Assembly (NCBI GenBank): GCA_942159475.1
Contig: OW804102.1
Span: 29,332,873-29,396,872 of the forward strand
DNA: 64,000 nt
Direction: 5' to 3'
From: Sthenelais limicola
Lineage: Eukaryota; Annelida; Polychaeta; Phyllodocida; Sigalionidae
Positions 1 through 9,606 of the stretch are shown here, in pieces. The position numbers and the translations under genes were made by a program. The notes below the pieces were generated by a model. It searched no databases and was not told the origin of the DNA. It saw only the letters and a program-made list of their open reading frames with translations. Position 1 is the first letter of the stretch. Each line of letters opens with the position of its first letter.

Positions 1-56
1 CCTAACAGCGTAAGAATGGCGTTTTTTTAAATATTTCCAAGTCGTAGTATAAAGAA

Positions 57-221
57 AGAACTGTACTCAAGGTTGGAACTACTCGTGTAATTCAATGGCT
101 CTCGTTAAAACGTTCTTTTGTATCGAACACGCGACCTGCAGCTGCTTGTTGGATACAAAAGAAAGTTTTAACTTGAGCCATTGAATCACACTTGTATAGT
201 TCCAACCTTGCGTACAGTTCT
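57..221. repeat. Foldback element, ~65-bp arms
   Basis: The left arm (from 57) and right arm (to 221) are inverted copies that pair over about 65 bases, with a central loop of roughly 25 bases (126-150). The outer tips AGAACTGTAC and GTACAGTTCT are exact complements. The arms differ by a few substitutions and indels, so the copy is not new. No other copy was seen in the window. It has the form of a small non-autonomous foldback element; no target duplication is certain. Confidence 0.75.
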
Positions 222-307
222 ATCTAATTACTACTATTGATACAGTTTATATACGTATACACATCTCACAATCATTTGTAATCTCTGAGTTATATTATTG
301 AATATAT

Positions 308-671
308 GTGACGTGTTGCAGTGAAATGAGGCAAAGTCGCAAAAAAAGAGATTTTGAGATATCAACATATTTGAAAAATGAGATCATGCGGATTCCAATG
401 ATGGTAAACATTAGGACATTTAATGATTATTTCTATTTAATGCTGGTTGGACATTTACTAGTAAACTAACCAAATATACTCTATAGGATGACCTTCGAAA
501 TCCGTGGATATATCTAATGCACACTCTTGAAATTTATTAATTAGGTAAATGCATTTATACCGCTCTCAACGGTATACTAAAGATAAGAATATTTGTACGA
601 CATCTTGTGAATAAAACACTTTGACAAATATTGTTTTTGTGACTTTTGACTCATTTTCATGTAACACATCA
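308..671 (+). mobile_element. Family A element, copy 1
   Basis: The ends are inverted copies of a TGTGATGTGTTACAG-type terminus followed by an AATGAGTCACAAGTCGCAAA-type stretch. Here they are diverged, reading GTGACGTGTTGCAG on the left and AACACATCA on the right. The interior shares the ATATACTCTATAGGATGACC block with the copies near 22.0 and 42.5 kb. There is no transposase frame, so it is a MITE-like non-autonomous DNA element. The superfamily is not decided, because flanking duplications are unclear. Confidence 0.75.
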
Positions 672-920
672 AACATTACTGCAGAGTAATGCCCGCGTTC
701 GCATCCCCAACATGCCATGTTAGGAGATAAGTAAATATATCTAGATACACTTGATTAGCCTGTTTAATTTCCGAAAGGAATAATTCAGAGTAAGAATTGC
801 TTTTATATGTGCTATATTTGGGGCCATTGAGGATATAGTATTCATGCTAAACTATTCAGCTTGAACCACTCGGAATAGAAATTGTCCTGACAGTCATACA
901 TGGACAGAGCACTAGCATCA

Positions 921-1298
921 AGGGTCAGACCTTCAGAAAATGTACAATAAGACAGATTTACACATTTAGTAAATTCTACTAAATTAAACTGGAAAATCGT
1001 CAACACTAGGTATATCTGAGCAGCCAGGTCCAAACGGCCACGTTCGTCGATTTCACACCCAGTGATAAGCTTAACCACAAGGCTAAGACTAAGGCTAAAA
1101 GTGTTAATGACCCCTAAAACTTAGGGGGCCAAAACTGCCTTCTGAACCTGACTGTGAGTATATTTGGTATTGTCTTGATTCAAACAGTCTGTTTAGTTAT
1201 GTTGAACTGTATTTTGAACCTGAAATTTGTCTTAAATTTGGGTTATTTGAGAGGATTGGTTAAGTCGAATTGTACATTTATTGAGGATTTCACCCGTA
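921..1298 (-). mobile_element. Family B element, copy 1, interrupted
   Basis: It starts GGGTCAGACCTTCAGAAAA and runs through the family block CACATTTAGTAAATTCTACT. It ends in the GAATTGTACATTT plus TTTCACCC terminus, which is the reverse orientation of the copy at 5.7 kb. The interior is split at 1020/1155 by another small insertion (1021-1154). Once the insertion is removed, the two halves match the uninterrupted copy at 22.8 kb. There is no coding potential. Confidence 0.8.
1021..1154. mobile_element. 134-bp insertion nested in a family B copy
   Basis: The insert begins CAGCCAGGTCCAAACGGC and ends in the complement of CAGTCAGGTTCAGAAGGC, giving imperfect inverted ends of about 22 bases. 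It interrupts a family B block that is continuous at 22.8 kb. TGAG sits on both sides (1017-1020 and 1155-1158), consistent with a 4-bp target duplication. It is too short to encode anything. This is a small MITE seen only once in the window. Confidence 0.7.
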
Positions 1299-1887
1299 AA
1301 GTTTCGTGATTTAGGAGAGAAGTGCAATGGATTAGATTGTACAGACATCCCAAACACCATACCTCCATATTCAAGATGATATATGATCATTTAGATAACT
1401 TCAGAATGAAATTCATATTTATATGATTCAGATGTAGTTCTCCGGGAAGCAATTTGTTCTCAACTACTAAACCATGATTTTTATTACAATTCTTATACTA
1501 TCCAAATTGATTCAGCAAACGTAACTGTTCAAATTTATGGTTCTAAAACAGATGATCTTCTATCATTGTAATCATATTATACTGCTCTCTGTGATTAGTG
1601 GTCGAGGTAGAAGAAAAACAGATCTGTATGCCTGGAACCTGATGCAATTTATTTATTGTGTATTTATATAAAAAGTACGCCATAAATAACAATCGAAGAG
1701 GATCGATTCCTTTTCTAGTCACAATGCGGTGTGACGGTTCCCTGAGCAATAAAGTAAAAGCAGACATATAATGGTAATTTGTCTACTTGTACCAGACACA
1801 ATGCATCATAAAAATGATCATAATTTATCAAATCATGTATCAGATATCATTGATGGCCTTGGCATCTGAAGTCAGTGATTAGATTCA

Positions 1888-2060
1888 TTTAAAGCTGTAC
1901 TCTCTATTATTAACATTGGTCAAAAACTAAAGATTTTCTACTTTTTGTTCCATTCTTTTCTTTTCTTGGATCATCTAAACCTATTTAATTCTTTTGGAGG
2001 ATTTGGTTCGGTTGCTTTTCCTACAGGGCTTTATACAAATCGAAACCGAAACACAGAAGC
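1888..2060 (+). repeat. Family H dispersed repeat, copy 1
   Basis: It opens TTTAAAGCTGTACTCT, continues through CTACTTTTTGTTCCATTC, and then GGAGGATTTGG. The same order of blocks appears at 50.68-50.83 kb on this strand. It also appears in reverse at 14.3-14.45 and 60.1-60.3 kb. This copy holds only one end of the longer element seen at 13.5 and 59.9 kb, and the family I repeat follows it directly. Confidence 0.65.
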
Positions 2061-2070
2061 TATCACTTCC

Positions 2071-2300
2071 ACAGAGTAGGCTCAAAGATGAGATAGTCCC
2101 TTCAAACGGAGAGAAAACCTCTCGCCTCAAACCGCAAAGTGTCATTATATTTCCATCAAGACCACACAATGTCATTATAACCCCATTAGAACGCCTAGTC
2201 CTAGGTCAGGAAACCAATAGCGAAGTAGGCGTCCAATCACTTATCACTGACATATCATTCTTATCTGATCTGAGGGTTTGGGTCTGGGCTGTCCAAGAGA
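2071..2300 (+). repeat. Family I repeat, copy 1
   Basis: This segment is alignable with 3855-4050. Shared landmarks are AGTAGGCTCAAAGATGAGA-like and CCCTTCAAAC-like blocks and the exact string AGTAGGCGTCCAATCACT. A 103-codon open frame crosses it (1994-2305). Because the homologous copy at 3.9 kb does not keep the frame, I regard the frame as chance. Confidence 0.55.
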
Positions 2301-2338
2301 TCTGAGAGAACGTGCTTCGCCAAGAATATCGCTAGTGA

Positions 2339-2635
2339 ATGGGGCTGTGTTTGTGTTTGTTTGGCACACGCAGGAACGATCAGGTAGTTAATGACACATC
2401 AACACAATCAAGACAAAACCTCAAATGTTTGATCCACGCAACTTCCAGATCACACTGGGAAAAAATGGCCAACGCCGAGAAAAAGTGGAGGCAGATTGAA
2501 ACAGAAGTTCCGGGAGGGAGGATGTTAAAATATCCTCTTAACTCGATGTGGGGGGATTACCGAGACATTTCTTCTCACATGATATTGCAGTTCTTTCAGC
2601 AAACTCCCCGAGATATAGCTAAGAGGAAAACATAA
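2339..2635 (+). other. 98-codon open frame, unrecognised
   Basis: An ATG-started frame of 98 codons with a mixed, charged composition, including WEKMANAEKKWRQIETEVP in its middle. It resembles no family I recognise. The interior composition is more protein-like than most frames here. However, there is no convincing promoter, and the neighbours are repeats. It could be an exon-like remnant or chance. Confidence 0.12.
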
Positions 2636-2639
2636 ACTT

Positions 2640-3478
2640 GTATTGCTGGTGCTGAATCGATGGTTGTTTGACAGTAGAAAAATGGCCAAACTAGTTTAAC
2701 AGTCTAGCCAGACACCTACAGAACATCCTCCTGCTCTTATATATGATACAGTAAACTTCTAAAGCTCGTATATGTAAATCTATTTCTCTACACAGTACAG
2801 ACAATTTGGCCAATCCCTCTGCGAAGCAGTTCTTTCTGAGATGCCAGAAATAAAGGAAAAATATAATAGAATAGTATACAGCAGTACAATTAGACATTTA
2901 GATGAATAACTTGAATAACAATGATGCAATCCTAGATTATGGACAACATTCTGCTTTAAATTTGCCTTCTGATAGTATTTATCTCATAATCAATTTCATT
3001 TGTATAGGATGGATTCAGCTAGCTTCCTAAGCTATATCATTCCCTAATTTGGTTGTGAGGGGACAATATAATGACAATACACGGAATGAAGAATATAATA
3101 TAATAGCAAATATTTAGATTTCTTTAGTAATTTTACATGGAATCTGGGAATAAAAGTAAGATGACCACAGTGTACAAAGCCAATAAAAAAATATTTAAAC
3201 AAAAAATGCATGGAAGGAATTTCCTTGTTTACATACTTTGAAGCATCTTTTTAAATTAGTAAAAAAAATGTATTCTTTGGTAACATCACCTCCCTTGAAA
3301 TAACTGGAATTACAGCTTTAAAGAATCAAGAATAAAGGATCTTCTTGAATAAATATTTAAAATAAAAGGATGTTCCGGAAAGGAAAGCCAACGATCGTCT
3401 AATAACAGCATCGTATCTTCTTCAACATAATTATTATTAATATATTATTCAACTGGGTATAAAGTGTCCCATGCATAT
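2640..3478. other. AT-rich stretch without recognised features
   Basis: AT-rich sequence with short homopolymer runs. There is no extended frame and no partner seen elsewhere in the window. Nothing is supported here beyond unique-looking intergenic or intronic DNA. Confidence 0.5.
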
Positions 3479-3705
3479 GGGCCTGTTGCATACGAAATCC
3501 TTACTTAGAATGTCACTTGCTAATCTATAAGCTAATATAAGCTATTTTCCTTTCCTGGAAAAAAAGTTCCTACTGTAAAAATATAAAAATAGCATTGTCT
3601 TTATAGCATGTTCCTTTACTAACAGTTTCTCACTAACTTCTTAGCAAGAACAAATGGCTATTAGGAAAGAACATATTAAATAAGGATTTGTTATGCAACG
3701 GTCCC
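3479..3705. mobile_element. Family G foldback element, copy 1
   Basis: The left end GGGCCTGTTGCATACGAAAT pairs with the right end AATAAGGATTTGTTATGCAA followed by CGGTCCC. Both ends contain a CTTACTTA/TAAATAAG extension, and the inner part is AT-rich. The same GGGCCTGTTGCATAA terminus recurs at 12.85 and 21.26 kb. Non-autonomous, with no coding content. Confidence 0.7.
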
Positions 3706-3854
3706 TGATTACTGGTTACACGATAAGGCAAACCTTCGATCATATTCCTTACATCAACCTGAGATCAAACAGAAATATTAATGCGGTATGGTATTGTAGT
3801 TTTACCTCAAAATCTAGCATTAAAAATAAAAGCAAATCTGGATAACGAAATGGT

Positions 3855-4050
3855 GAGCTCAGTCTAGGCTCAGAGTTGAGAGAATCCCTTTAAACTGAGG
3901 GAAAGCGTCCTGTCCCAAATCGCAAAATGCCATCCCATCCCCTTAGGATGCGTACTCCAGGGCGGGGAAAGCCATTATCGCAGTAGGCGTCCAATCACTG
4001 ACATACATTTCATATCTGATCCTATAGGCTGTGGAGCCTAGACTGACCTA
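3855..4050. mobile_element. Family I element with inverted ends
   Basis: The ends GCTCAGTCTAGGCTCAGAG and GTGGAGCCTAGACTGAC are inverted copies. The interior matches 2071-2300, including AGTAGGCGTCCAATCACT. Its ~190-bp length and inverted ends suggest a MITE. The copy at 2.1 kb has lost or diverged at the ends. Confidence 0.6.
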
Positions 4051-4651
4051 TAGAGAATGGACACACACATACAGAAAATCAACTCAAAATAGCCAGTACT
4101 AACAAATCTTTACGAAATCACCTCTTTTCAAGGTCTTCAACACCAATCTCGAGAAAGTCATTCACCAAGTTACACAGCTTCCCTGCAAAATATCCACCAC
4201 GACGAGGCCTTCAATTCTGATACAATACACAGCACGCCCCCGATCACATCCTCAAATAAACCATGAGACAGAAAAAAAAACTAATAAAAAAGAAAGCCTT
4301 GATGGTGAATGGTGAGCTGTTTTATGAAGACTGTATAGAATAGATGAGCCGCCTTCAGCTCTGGCACACGTAGAGGCTGACCATTATACAGGGTATATAC
4401 AGGCCCCTATGTACGCCGGGCAGGTAAATATAGCAAGGTACGGAGGTAAGGGCATGATTCAGGAACAGTGCAATGTGGCCAGGGCAGCATTAAGCATGAC
4501 AAAGGGTCTACTGGGACCCTGGGTCGTTAGGTGAGGTACAAGTACTTCTATATCTGAGCAGTGTTAATCAGATGAGAGCATACTATATATATCCATTTAT
4601 TATATGCGCATTCTATATGAGAGGTGCTATAAGTGGGGTGCTATAAAAATA
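4051..4651. other. Mixed sequence without recognised features
   Basis: There is no long frame and no clear repeat partner. The GC content is higher around 4360-4540 than in the flanks, but I can assign nothing there. Confidence 0.45.
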
Positions 4652-4677
4652 TTCATATAGGACGCGTCCTATATGAA
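4652..4677. repeat. Perfect 26-bp palindrome
   Basis: TTCATATAGGACG is followed at once by its exact reverse complement, centred on an MluI-like ACGCGT. There is no loop, so it would extrude a perfect cruciform. The flanks contain TATAAGTGG/GGTGCTATAAA-type repeats. It could be a homodimer binding site or a relic of a foldback end. Confidence 0.8.
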
Positions 4678-4753
4678 CTACTTCGTCACCAATTCGGCCA
4701 CTTTTTATGCACTTTTAATAGTTTCATGCACCAAGTTTTATGCCCATATAATA

Positions 4754-4931
4754 AATATAGAATGGAACTCGCCTGCAATAATCGAAAAATTACTTGACTT
4801 GATCGAAAAATCGAAAAATTACTTGACTTGATTCGTCCACATAAGCACTCTGCCTATGGCATCGTGCTTATGTGGACGAATCTCGTCCAATAAATTTTCG
4901 ATTATTGCCGGCTCGTCCCATTCTCTCTATG
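4754..4931. mobile_element. Foldback element with an internal duplication
   Basis: The arms pair from ATAGAATGG at the left to CCCATTCTCTCTAT at the right. They include GCAATAATCGAAAAAT against ATTTTCGATTATTGC and ATTCGTCCACATAAGCAC against GTGCTTATGTGGACGAAT. The loop is ~20 bases (4848-4864). The left arm alone carries a tandem duplication of AAAAATTACTTGACTTGAT, so the arms are unequal. Confidence 0.75.
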
Positions 4932-5454
4932 TATGGGTTAGGTAATCATAAGGTGTATGATCTGCCATCAGATAACACAACACTTAAGACAAATATGAGG
5001 TTCAATATGCAACTCAGTATATCTTGAGGTAAAGTGAGAAACTAAATATTCAATATCTTTTGCAAGAAGCATATATATAGATCTAGTTGTTTCGAATTAA
5101 GCATAAACACACAGAAGCTAACACATGTCTTACATAAATCTATGCAATAACTAATAATACTCAGATAAATGCATAACCAATGTATCAACCTTTTTTTAGC
5201 CTTATATAGCAAAGTTTACTAAATGGGTAGATTTATCAATTGTCTTTTGATAATAATCATACCAACATAAATTTTATCTATTATTTTCTAACATCCCATC
5301 CTTTCCTGTTGAAACTTTATACTTGGAACACATCAAAGATCCTCACTCGAAAATAGGGAAATTAGCTTAAGAACACTATTCCACCTGCTTTGCCAAAAAA
5401 TCATGACCACCCATTATACTCCAAGCATTCTCTTTATATTTGAACACAGATTAT
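4932..5454. other. AT-rich stretch without recognised features
   Basis: AT-rich, with no frame or repeat partner seen in the window. Confidence 0.45.
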
Positions 5455-5632
5455 GGGACCTTAAAGTGCCATTCTGTCTCTTTTCTCTGTCTCTCTCTCC
5501 CTTCTTCTCTATCTCTATTTCCTGGGTATGATCATAAACTGCCTCCCTCTCAGCTCTCCTGCCCTTGATATAACCATATTAAATGTGTTGATATGGGCGT
5601 AAAGCAACCAATCTCGCTCTCACTCAGAGATT
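5455..5632 (-). mobile_element. Family F SINE-like repeat, copy 1
   Basis: Read on the minus strand it runs GAGATTGGTTGCTTTACGCC, then GGTTATATCAAGGGC, GGGAGAGCTGAGAGG, GGCAGTTTATGATCAT, a GAGA-rich stretch and AATGGCACTTTAAGG. The same order occurs at 52.2 kb, and the first half at 59.0 kb (twice). It is short, interspersed and without inverted ends, which fits a SINE or similar retroposon. I cannot place Pol III boxes with confidence. The opening resembles repeats widespread in gastropods (recollection, not a search). Confidence 0.65.
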
Positions 5633-5656
5633 ATAAACTAATGCACATTGTTAAGT

Positions 5657-5892
5657 GGGTCAGATTTTCAGAAAATGTACAATTCAACTTCGCCAATCTT
5701 CTCCAATAACCCAAATTTCAGACGAAAATAAAGTTCAACATACAGTTTACCCTAACCAAACTGATTGCTAGAATCAATGTAATGCCGAATATACTCGAAT
5801 TTACCCAGTATTGGCCAAATTGCAGCCTAATTCAGCAGAATTTACTAAATTTGTACAGATGTCAATTGTACATTTCCTGAAAATCCGACCCA
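5657..5892 (+). mobile_element. Family B element, copy 2
   Basis: A complete copy, with left end GGGTCAGATTTTCAGAAAA and right end TTTCCTGAAAATCCGACCC, inverted copies of about 30 bases. Characteristic interior blocks are TTCGCCAATCTTCTC and ACCCAAATTTCAGACG. It is nearly identical to the copy 370 bp downstream at 6261, which suggests a local duplication or two recent insertions. Confidence 0.85.
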
Positions 5893-6260
5893 AGTATAGA
5901 TCTATATCTATATTCTCTATTGTTGTTAATATATATAAGGTTGGAAGGCCTAATCCAGGGCCAATAGAGTGTGGCCAGTGGTATCATTAACCATGATGAA
6001 GGGTCTATTAGGTGAGCACCAAGCACTACTACATGACCAGTGGTAATTGAAAGGGCTTGACTCCACTGACGTGTTCCCCCTCTGCGCTCATTGCGGCTGC
6101 ATTCTGCACTCCATTCTCATTCCCAATGTAATAACACATGAAGCTGGTCAGGGGAGAGTCTTGACATGTAGTGCAACATATAGATGCTTTATAATATTTA
6201 ATAAATCATAATAACTATAAAGCTGCCCTGTGGAACCCTGCCTCTAACTATGCATATATA

Positions 6261-6497
6261 TGGGTCAGATTTTCAAAAAATGTACAATTCAACTTCGCCA
6301 ATCTTCTCAAATAACCCAAATTTCAGACGAAAATAAAGTTCAACATACAGTTTAACCTAACCAAACTGGTTGCTAGAATCAATGTAATGCCGAATATACT
6401 CGTATTTACCAAGTATTGGCCAAATTGCAGCCTAATTCAGCAGAATTTACTAGATTTGTAGAGCTGTCAATTGTGAATTTTCTGAAAATCCGACCCA
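6261..6497 (+). mobile_element. Family B element, copy 3
   Basis: A complete copy with ends GGGTCAGATTTTCAAAAAA and TTTTCTGAAAATCCGACCC. The flanks read ATATAT immediately on both sides (left GCATATATAT, right ATATATGAG), consistent with a TA-containing target duplication. The interior is almost the same as in copy 2. Confidence 0.85.
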
Positions 6498-7099
6498 TAT
6501 ATGAGTCATTGGCCTTCAGCAAGGCAAACCGAATTGCAACAGTCTAGAATATATTACATTTTAGAACACAATTTTACTCTGAATTGTTACTGCTGTACTA
6601 CTGACTTTCAACAAATCAATAAGTGAAAACATTCCTGAAGAAAATTAGTCTTGAATTAGGATTCTGTCGTTATTGCAAAATAATAGAACTGTACAAACAT
6701 CTTTATTTGATGGAATACATATATATTAGTTTAGGAATTACATGATGATTGATAACATATATTGATCTCCACCGCTGTCCTCGTTATTTGATGTTTAAAA
6801 CAATCATTTATTTCATGTGAAAATTATATTCTTATTCATACATTTTCCCTATTTAATATTGTGCACCACCGTATTTAACACCAAATATAATCTATAGTTT
6901 GCTCATTGGGGATATAAAAAGCTACTTATATACACTGTAAGACAACTAATTGAATTCTTCGCCTCATCACGTCTGTCACATCTCTCTACCTTTTTGTACA
7001 TAATACATTCTATTCAAACTGATGAAATATTTTGGCAACGGCAAATTGAAGCAAATGAACCTAAGGTTTTCTAAGAGTAGAGAAAGCCTGAGAGAATCA
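6498..7099. other. AT-rich stretch without recognised features
   Basis: No extended frame and no partner sequence was seen. Only scattered A/T runs are present. Confidence 0.45.
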
Positions 7100-7265
7100 C
7101 AATGGACAAATCAATGGCGCCAGAAAAAACACTTCTTTGGCTTGACCAATCAATGGAGGTCTACCAAAACGCTCCGTAGATATTGACCAATCAATGGAGT
7201 TCAACCAAAAAGCCTCTGTAGCTATTGACCAATCAATGGAGGTCTACCAAAACAGGCTTAGGTAT
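7100..7265. repeat. Short tandem array, ~42-bp unit, CCAAT-containing
   Basis: TTGACCAATCAATGGAG recurs at 7142, 7183 and 7226, each time followed by (T)TCTACCAAAA or a variant. A diverged unit precedes them at ~7104 and a partial one follows at ~7265. Each unit carries a CCAATCA box (the NF-Y type core). With only 3-4 copies, function is not shown. Confidence 0.75.
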
Positions 7266-7360
7266 TGAACAATCCATAAGCCCAGGGATACACTGGTACA
7301 TGTTGCTAGTCCATGAGGACCGAGAGGGTACATTGGACTCTGAGAGGCTGAGAGAGAAAA

Positions 7361-7593
7361 GGGTTCAGCCATCAGAAAATACACAATCATCAGCTTAACA
7401 CATTGAGTAAATCCTGCTAAATTGTGTTGAAAATTAAAATTGATAAATATCTATGTATAAATGAGAATAGTTAGTTTTGGCTTTGTCGAAAGGAAATGTA
7501 AATGTATGTTTATGTTGAATTGTGCTTTGAACCTCGATTTTTACTTAGATAAGGAATATTTGAGAAGATTGGTGAAGACGAATTGTGCATTTA
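7361..7593 (-). mobile_element. Family B element, copy 4, diverged
   Basis: It starts GGGTTCAGCCATCAGAAAAT and has the family order ACATTGAGTAAATCCTGCT, then TATTTGAGAAGATTGGTGAAG, and ends AATTGTGCATTTA. It is more diverged than the copies at 5.7 and 6.3 kb, with extra bases in the middle. Confidence 0.65.
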
Positions 7594-7984
7594 GAATGAC
7601 AACAAGGAAGTGGAGAGATTAACCCTACAAAAGGCCTCCTTTTCAAAATAATTATGACTTTACCTTACTCCATTACTATGCTAATCTTTGATATTAATCT
7701 TTAAAATTATTTTTAAGCATGGATTGTTATTCAATGCATTGTGAGATGCACACTCAAGGAAGATTCGGTTCTATTATTCCAACCCTTTAATATTTCTATC
7801 AAATCTGACTCGCTTGGGATACAGTAAGAGTCTTTGCTTAAAGATTATTGAAGATCATAACAAATCTATATTTTCCATTTCAACCAAGCTGGGTTTATGA
7901 TAGGAATCCATTGGTTTCCAATTTCCCTGGTGTTCCCCTTCGGTAAATTGATTACTTTTTTATATTTTGAAATGCAAGGATCTT

Positions 7985-8207
7985 TTCACCATTGTGTAAA
8001 ATGATCTATGAAAAAACAAATGCATCATGGGAAAGATGAAGTCTTGCTTATAGAAACATGCAAACCACATGACTACTTACATGAGATCACTGTTAAATAT
8101 TCCATGCCGAACACGGCATGTTTTCTATAGCTTTGACACTGACATACAACTCCCATAATTCCATGCGAATCTAGATTCAAGATGGCGGACATGCAAGTTC
8201 TCTATTG
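7985..8207 (+). mobile_element. Family C element, copy 1, 5' truncated
   Basis: It contains the family blocks AAATGATCTATGAA, GGGAAAGATGAAG, GGCATGTTTTCTATAG and CCCATAATTCCATGCGAATC. The right terminus is CAAGATGGCGGACATGCAAG with TCTATTGG. The left terminus is missing. In full copies the right end reads ATGCAAATCCCCTATTA. Confidence 0.7.
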
Positions 8208-8234
8208 GGCGGTTGGGTGTAGTATGTTGCGACG

Positions 8235-8452
8235 TTAAGGGTGATCTCCACTGACTGCGTTAAGCTCTGCGTTAAGCTTTGCGATGGTTTGTGCTGATTC
8301 TGTAGGTGGAGGGGAATGACGAGGTCCTGCCCAAATGGTTCACTGGCCATATAGGCAGGACCTCGCCACTTCTCACCATCACAGCACCATCGCAAGGCTT
8401 ACCGTAGGGCTTACCGCAGAGCTTACCGCAGCCAGTGGAGACCACCCTTTAG
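8235..8452. mobile_element. Family D palindromic element, copy 1
   Basis: The left end reads TCTCCACTGACTGCGTTAAG and the right end is its inverted copy, CTTACCGCAGCCAGTGGAGA. The pairing continues inward through AGGTCCTGCC/GGCAGGACCT. The outer ends are TTAAGGGTG and CACCCTTTA. The whole ~210 bp can fold on itself. The copy at 54.0 kb has the same structure. Open frames across it (8177-8395 minus, 8335-8613 plus) are shadows of the palindrome. Confidence 0.8.
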
Positions 8453-8639
8453 TGTCATGGTATTGTGTGGTTGTAAGTGTAACAAGTATTTTATCATTCA
8501 CATTTCATGTATTTATTAATGTATTAAATGTTTTATGTGCTTTAATTATTTCATCGGTTATTTCCCACTTTGACTTCATCTTCCAACTATGCAGCAAAAA
8601 GAATTTGTCCTGAATCGCGTCCAAATACTATTACATTAT

Positions 8640-9460
8640 TAAATGCAAAAGAGAGTTCCACTAAGTGCATGGCATTTTACGAGCTATTTAACGAGTGACG
8701 CAAGCAATCAAATGTACTCACGAAATCATTAGCGTGGGACCTCAAATGTCCTCCGCTGATAATAAGATCAGATACTGTTTATCAATATGCTGTTTTGAGG
8801 GAGCAATTAAAATTAGAAGGCGAAAGTGATCTCGCAACTAAGCCAAGGGAATATCCAATCAAGAGGGCTTGAAACTAAATCACATCATGTCAACGAGGAT
8901 CATGACAATTTCTGTAATTGGTGGTAATCTAGTTACAGGTCGGCAGCGAATAATGCGATTCCACTGCGAATAAAGGTTCAGGTGCCAAATGAAACTTCAA
9001 ACGATCATAGCAAAACAATCTCTTTGAAACAATTAACTAAAGCTGCATAAATATATGCAAATTGACTTCTTAATCCCCAAGGCGCTCGAGTGCTTAACGG
9101 TCTGTGCCACCGAGCCGATTTTCTCATGACAGCCATCGCACGATGGAAACACGACCAGATGATTGGATTCATTCAGTCTGGACAAGGCACTCAGCTGACA
9201 GTCAGCTACCTTCATAGTTCGTGCTTATCCACTATTTGTGCCGTCTCTTCCTCCTCCTACTGCTCCTTCTAGGGGTAATTTTGGATTAAAAGGATTAGTT
9301 GTGTAATTTGTTGGCCTTTTGATGGCAGTACAATCCAAACATATTCATTTCAATTCATCGTTATGTTGTTCTTGTTAACTAGAAACATAATATTTCTAAC
9401 TTTCCATTCAAAATGTGACCCCTGGGTTTCTTGCATATATACAAATTTACTGGAAATCGT
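8640..9460. other. Unassigned sequence with a possible tRNA-like fragment
   Basis: Mostly unique-looking DNA. At 9078-9118, read on the minus strand, GGCTCGGTGGCACAGACCG followed by TTAAGCACTCGAGCGCC looks like the 5' half of a tRNA-derived SINE head. No B-box follows, so this is only a hint. Nothing else is supported. Confidence 0.3.
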
Positions 9461-9606
9461 CCCTTACTTAGGGAGGACATTCTACTGCAAGAAAAACAAA
9501 TTAGTATACAAGTACAGCAAAGTTCCTAAAAGTTCCTTACTGCTTACACGGGATAAGTAGCTAAGTAAGGAGCATAAAAATAAGGAATTGTTATGCAACG
9601 GGCCCC
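9461..9606. mobile_element. Family G element, copy 2, partial
   Basis: The right end AATAAGGAATTGTTATGCAA followed by CGGGCCC matches the right end of the 3.5-kb copy. The interior AGTTCCTTACTG and AAGTAGCTAAGTAAGGA are also of the family type. A CTTACTTAGGGAGG near 9464 may be the diverged left part. Confidence 0.5.

Noticed and set aside
1994..2305. 103-codon plus-strand frame
   Set aside because: It spans the junction of family H and family I repeats, and the second family I copy does not keep the frame.
8177..8613. Frames on both strands over 8.2-8.6 kb
   Set aside because: They are mirror products of the family D palindrome.
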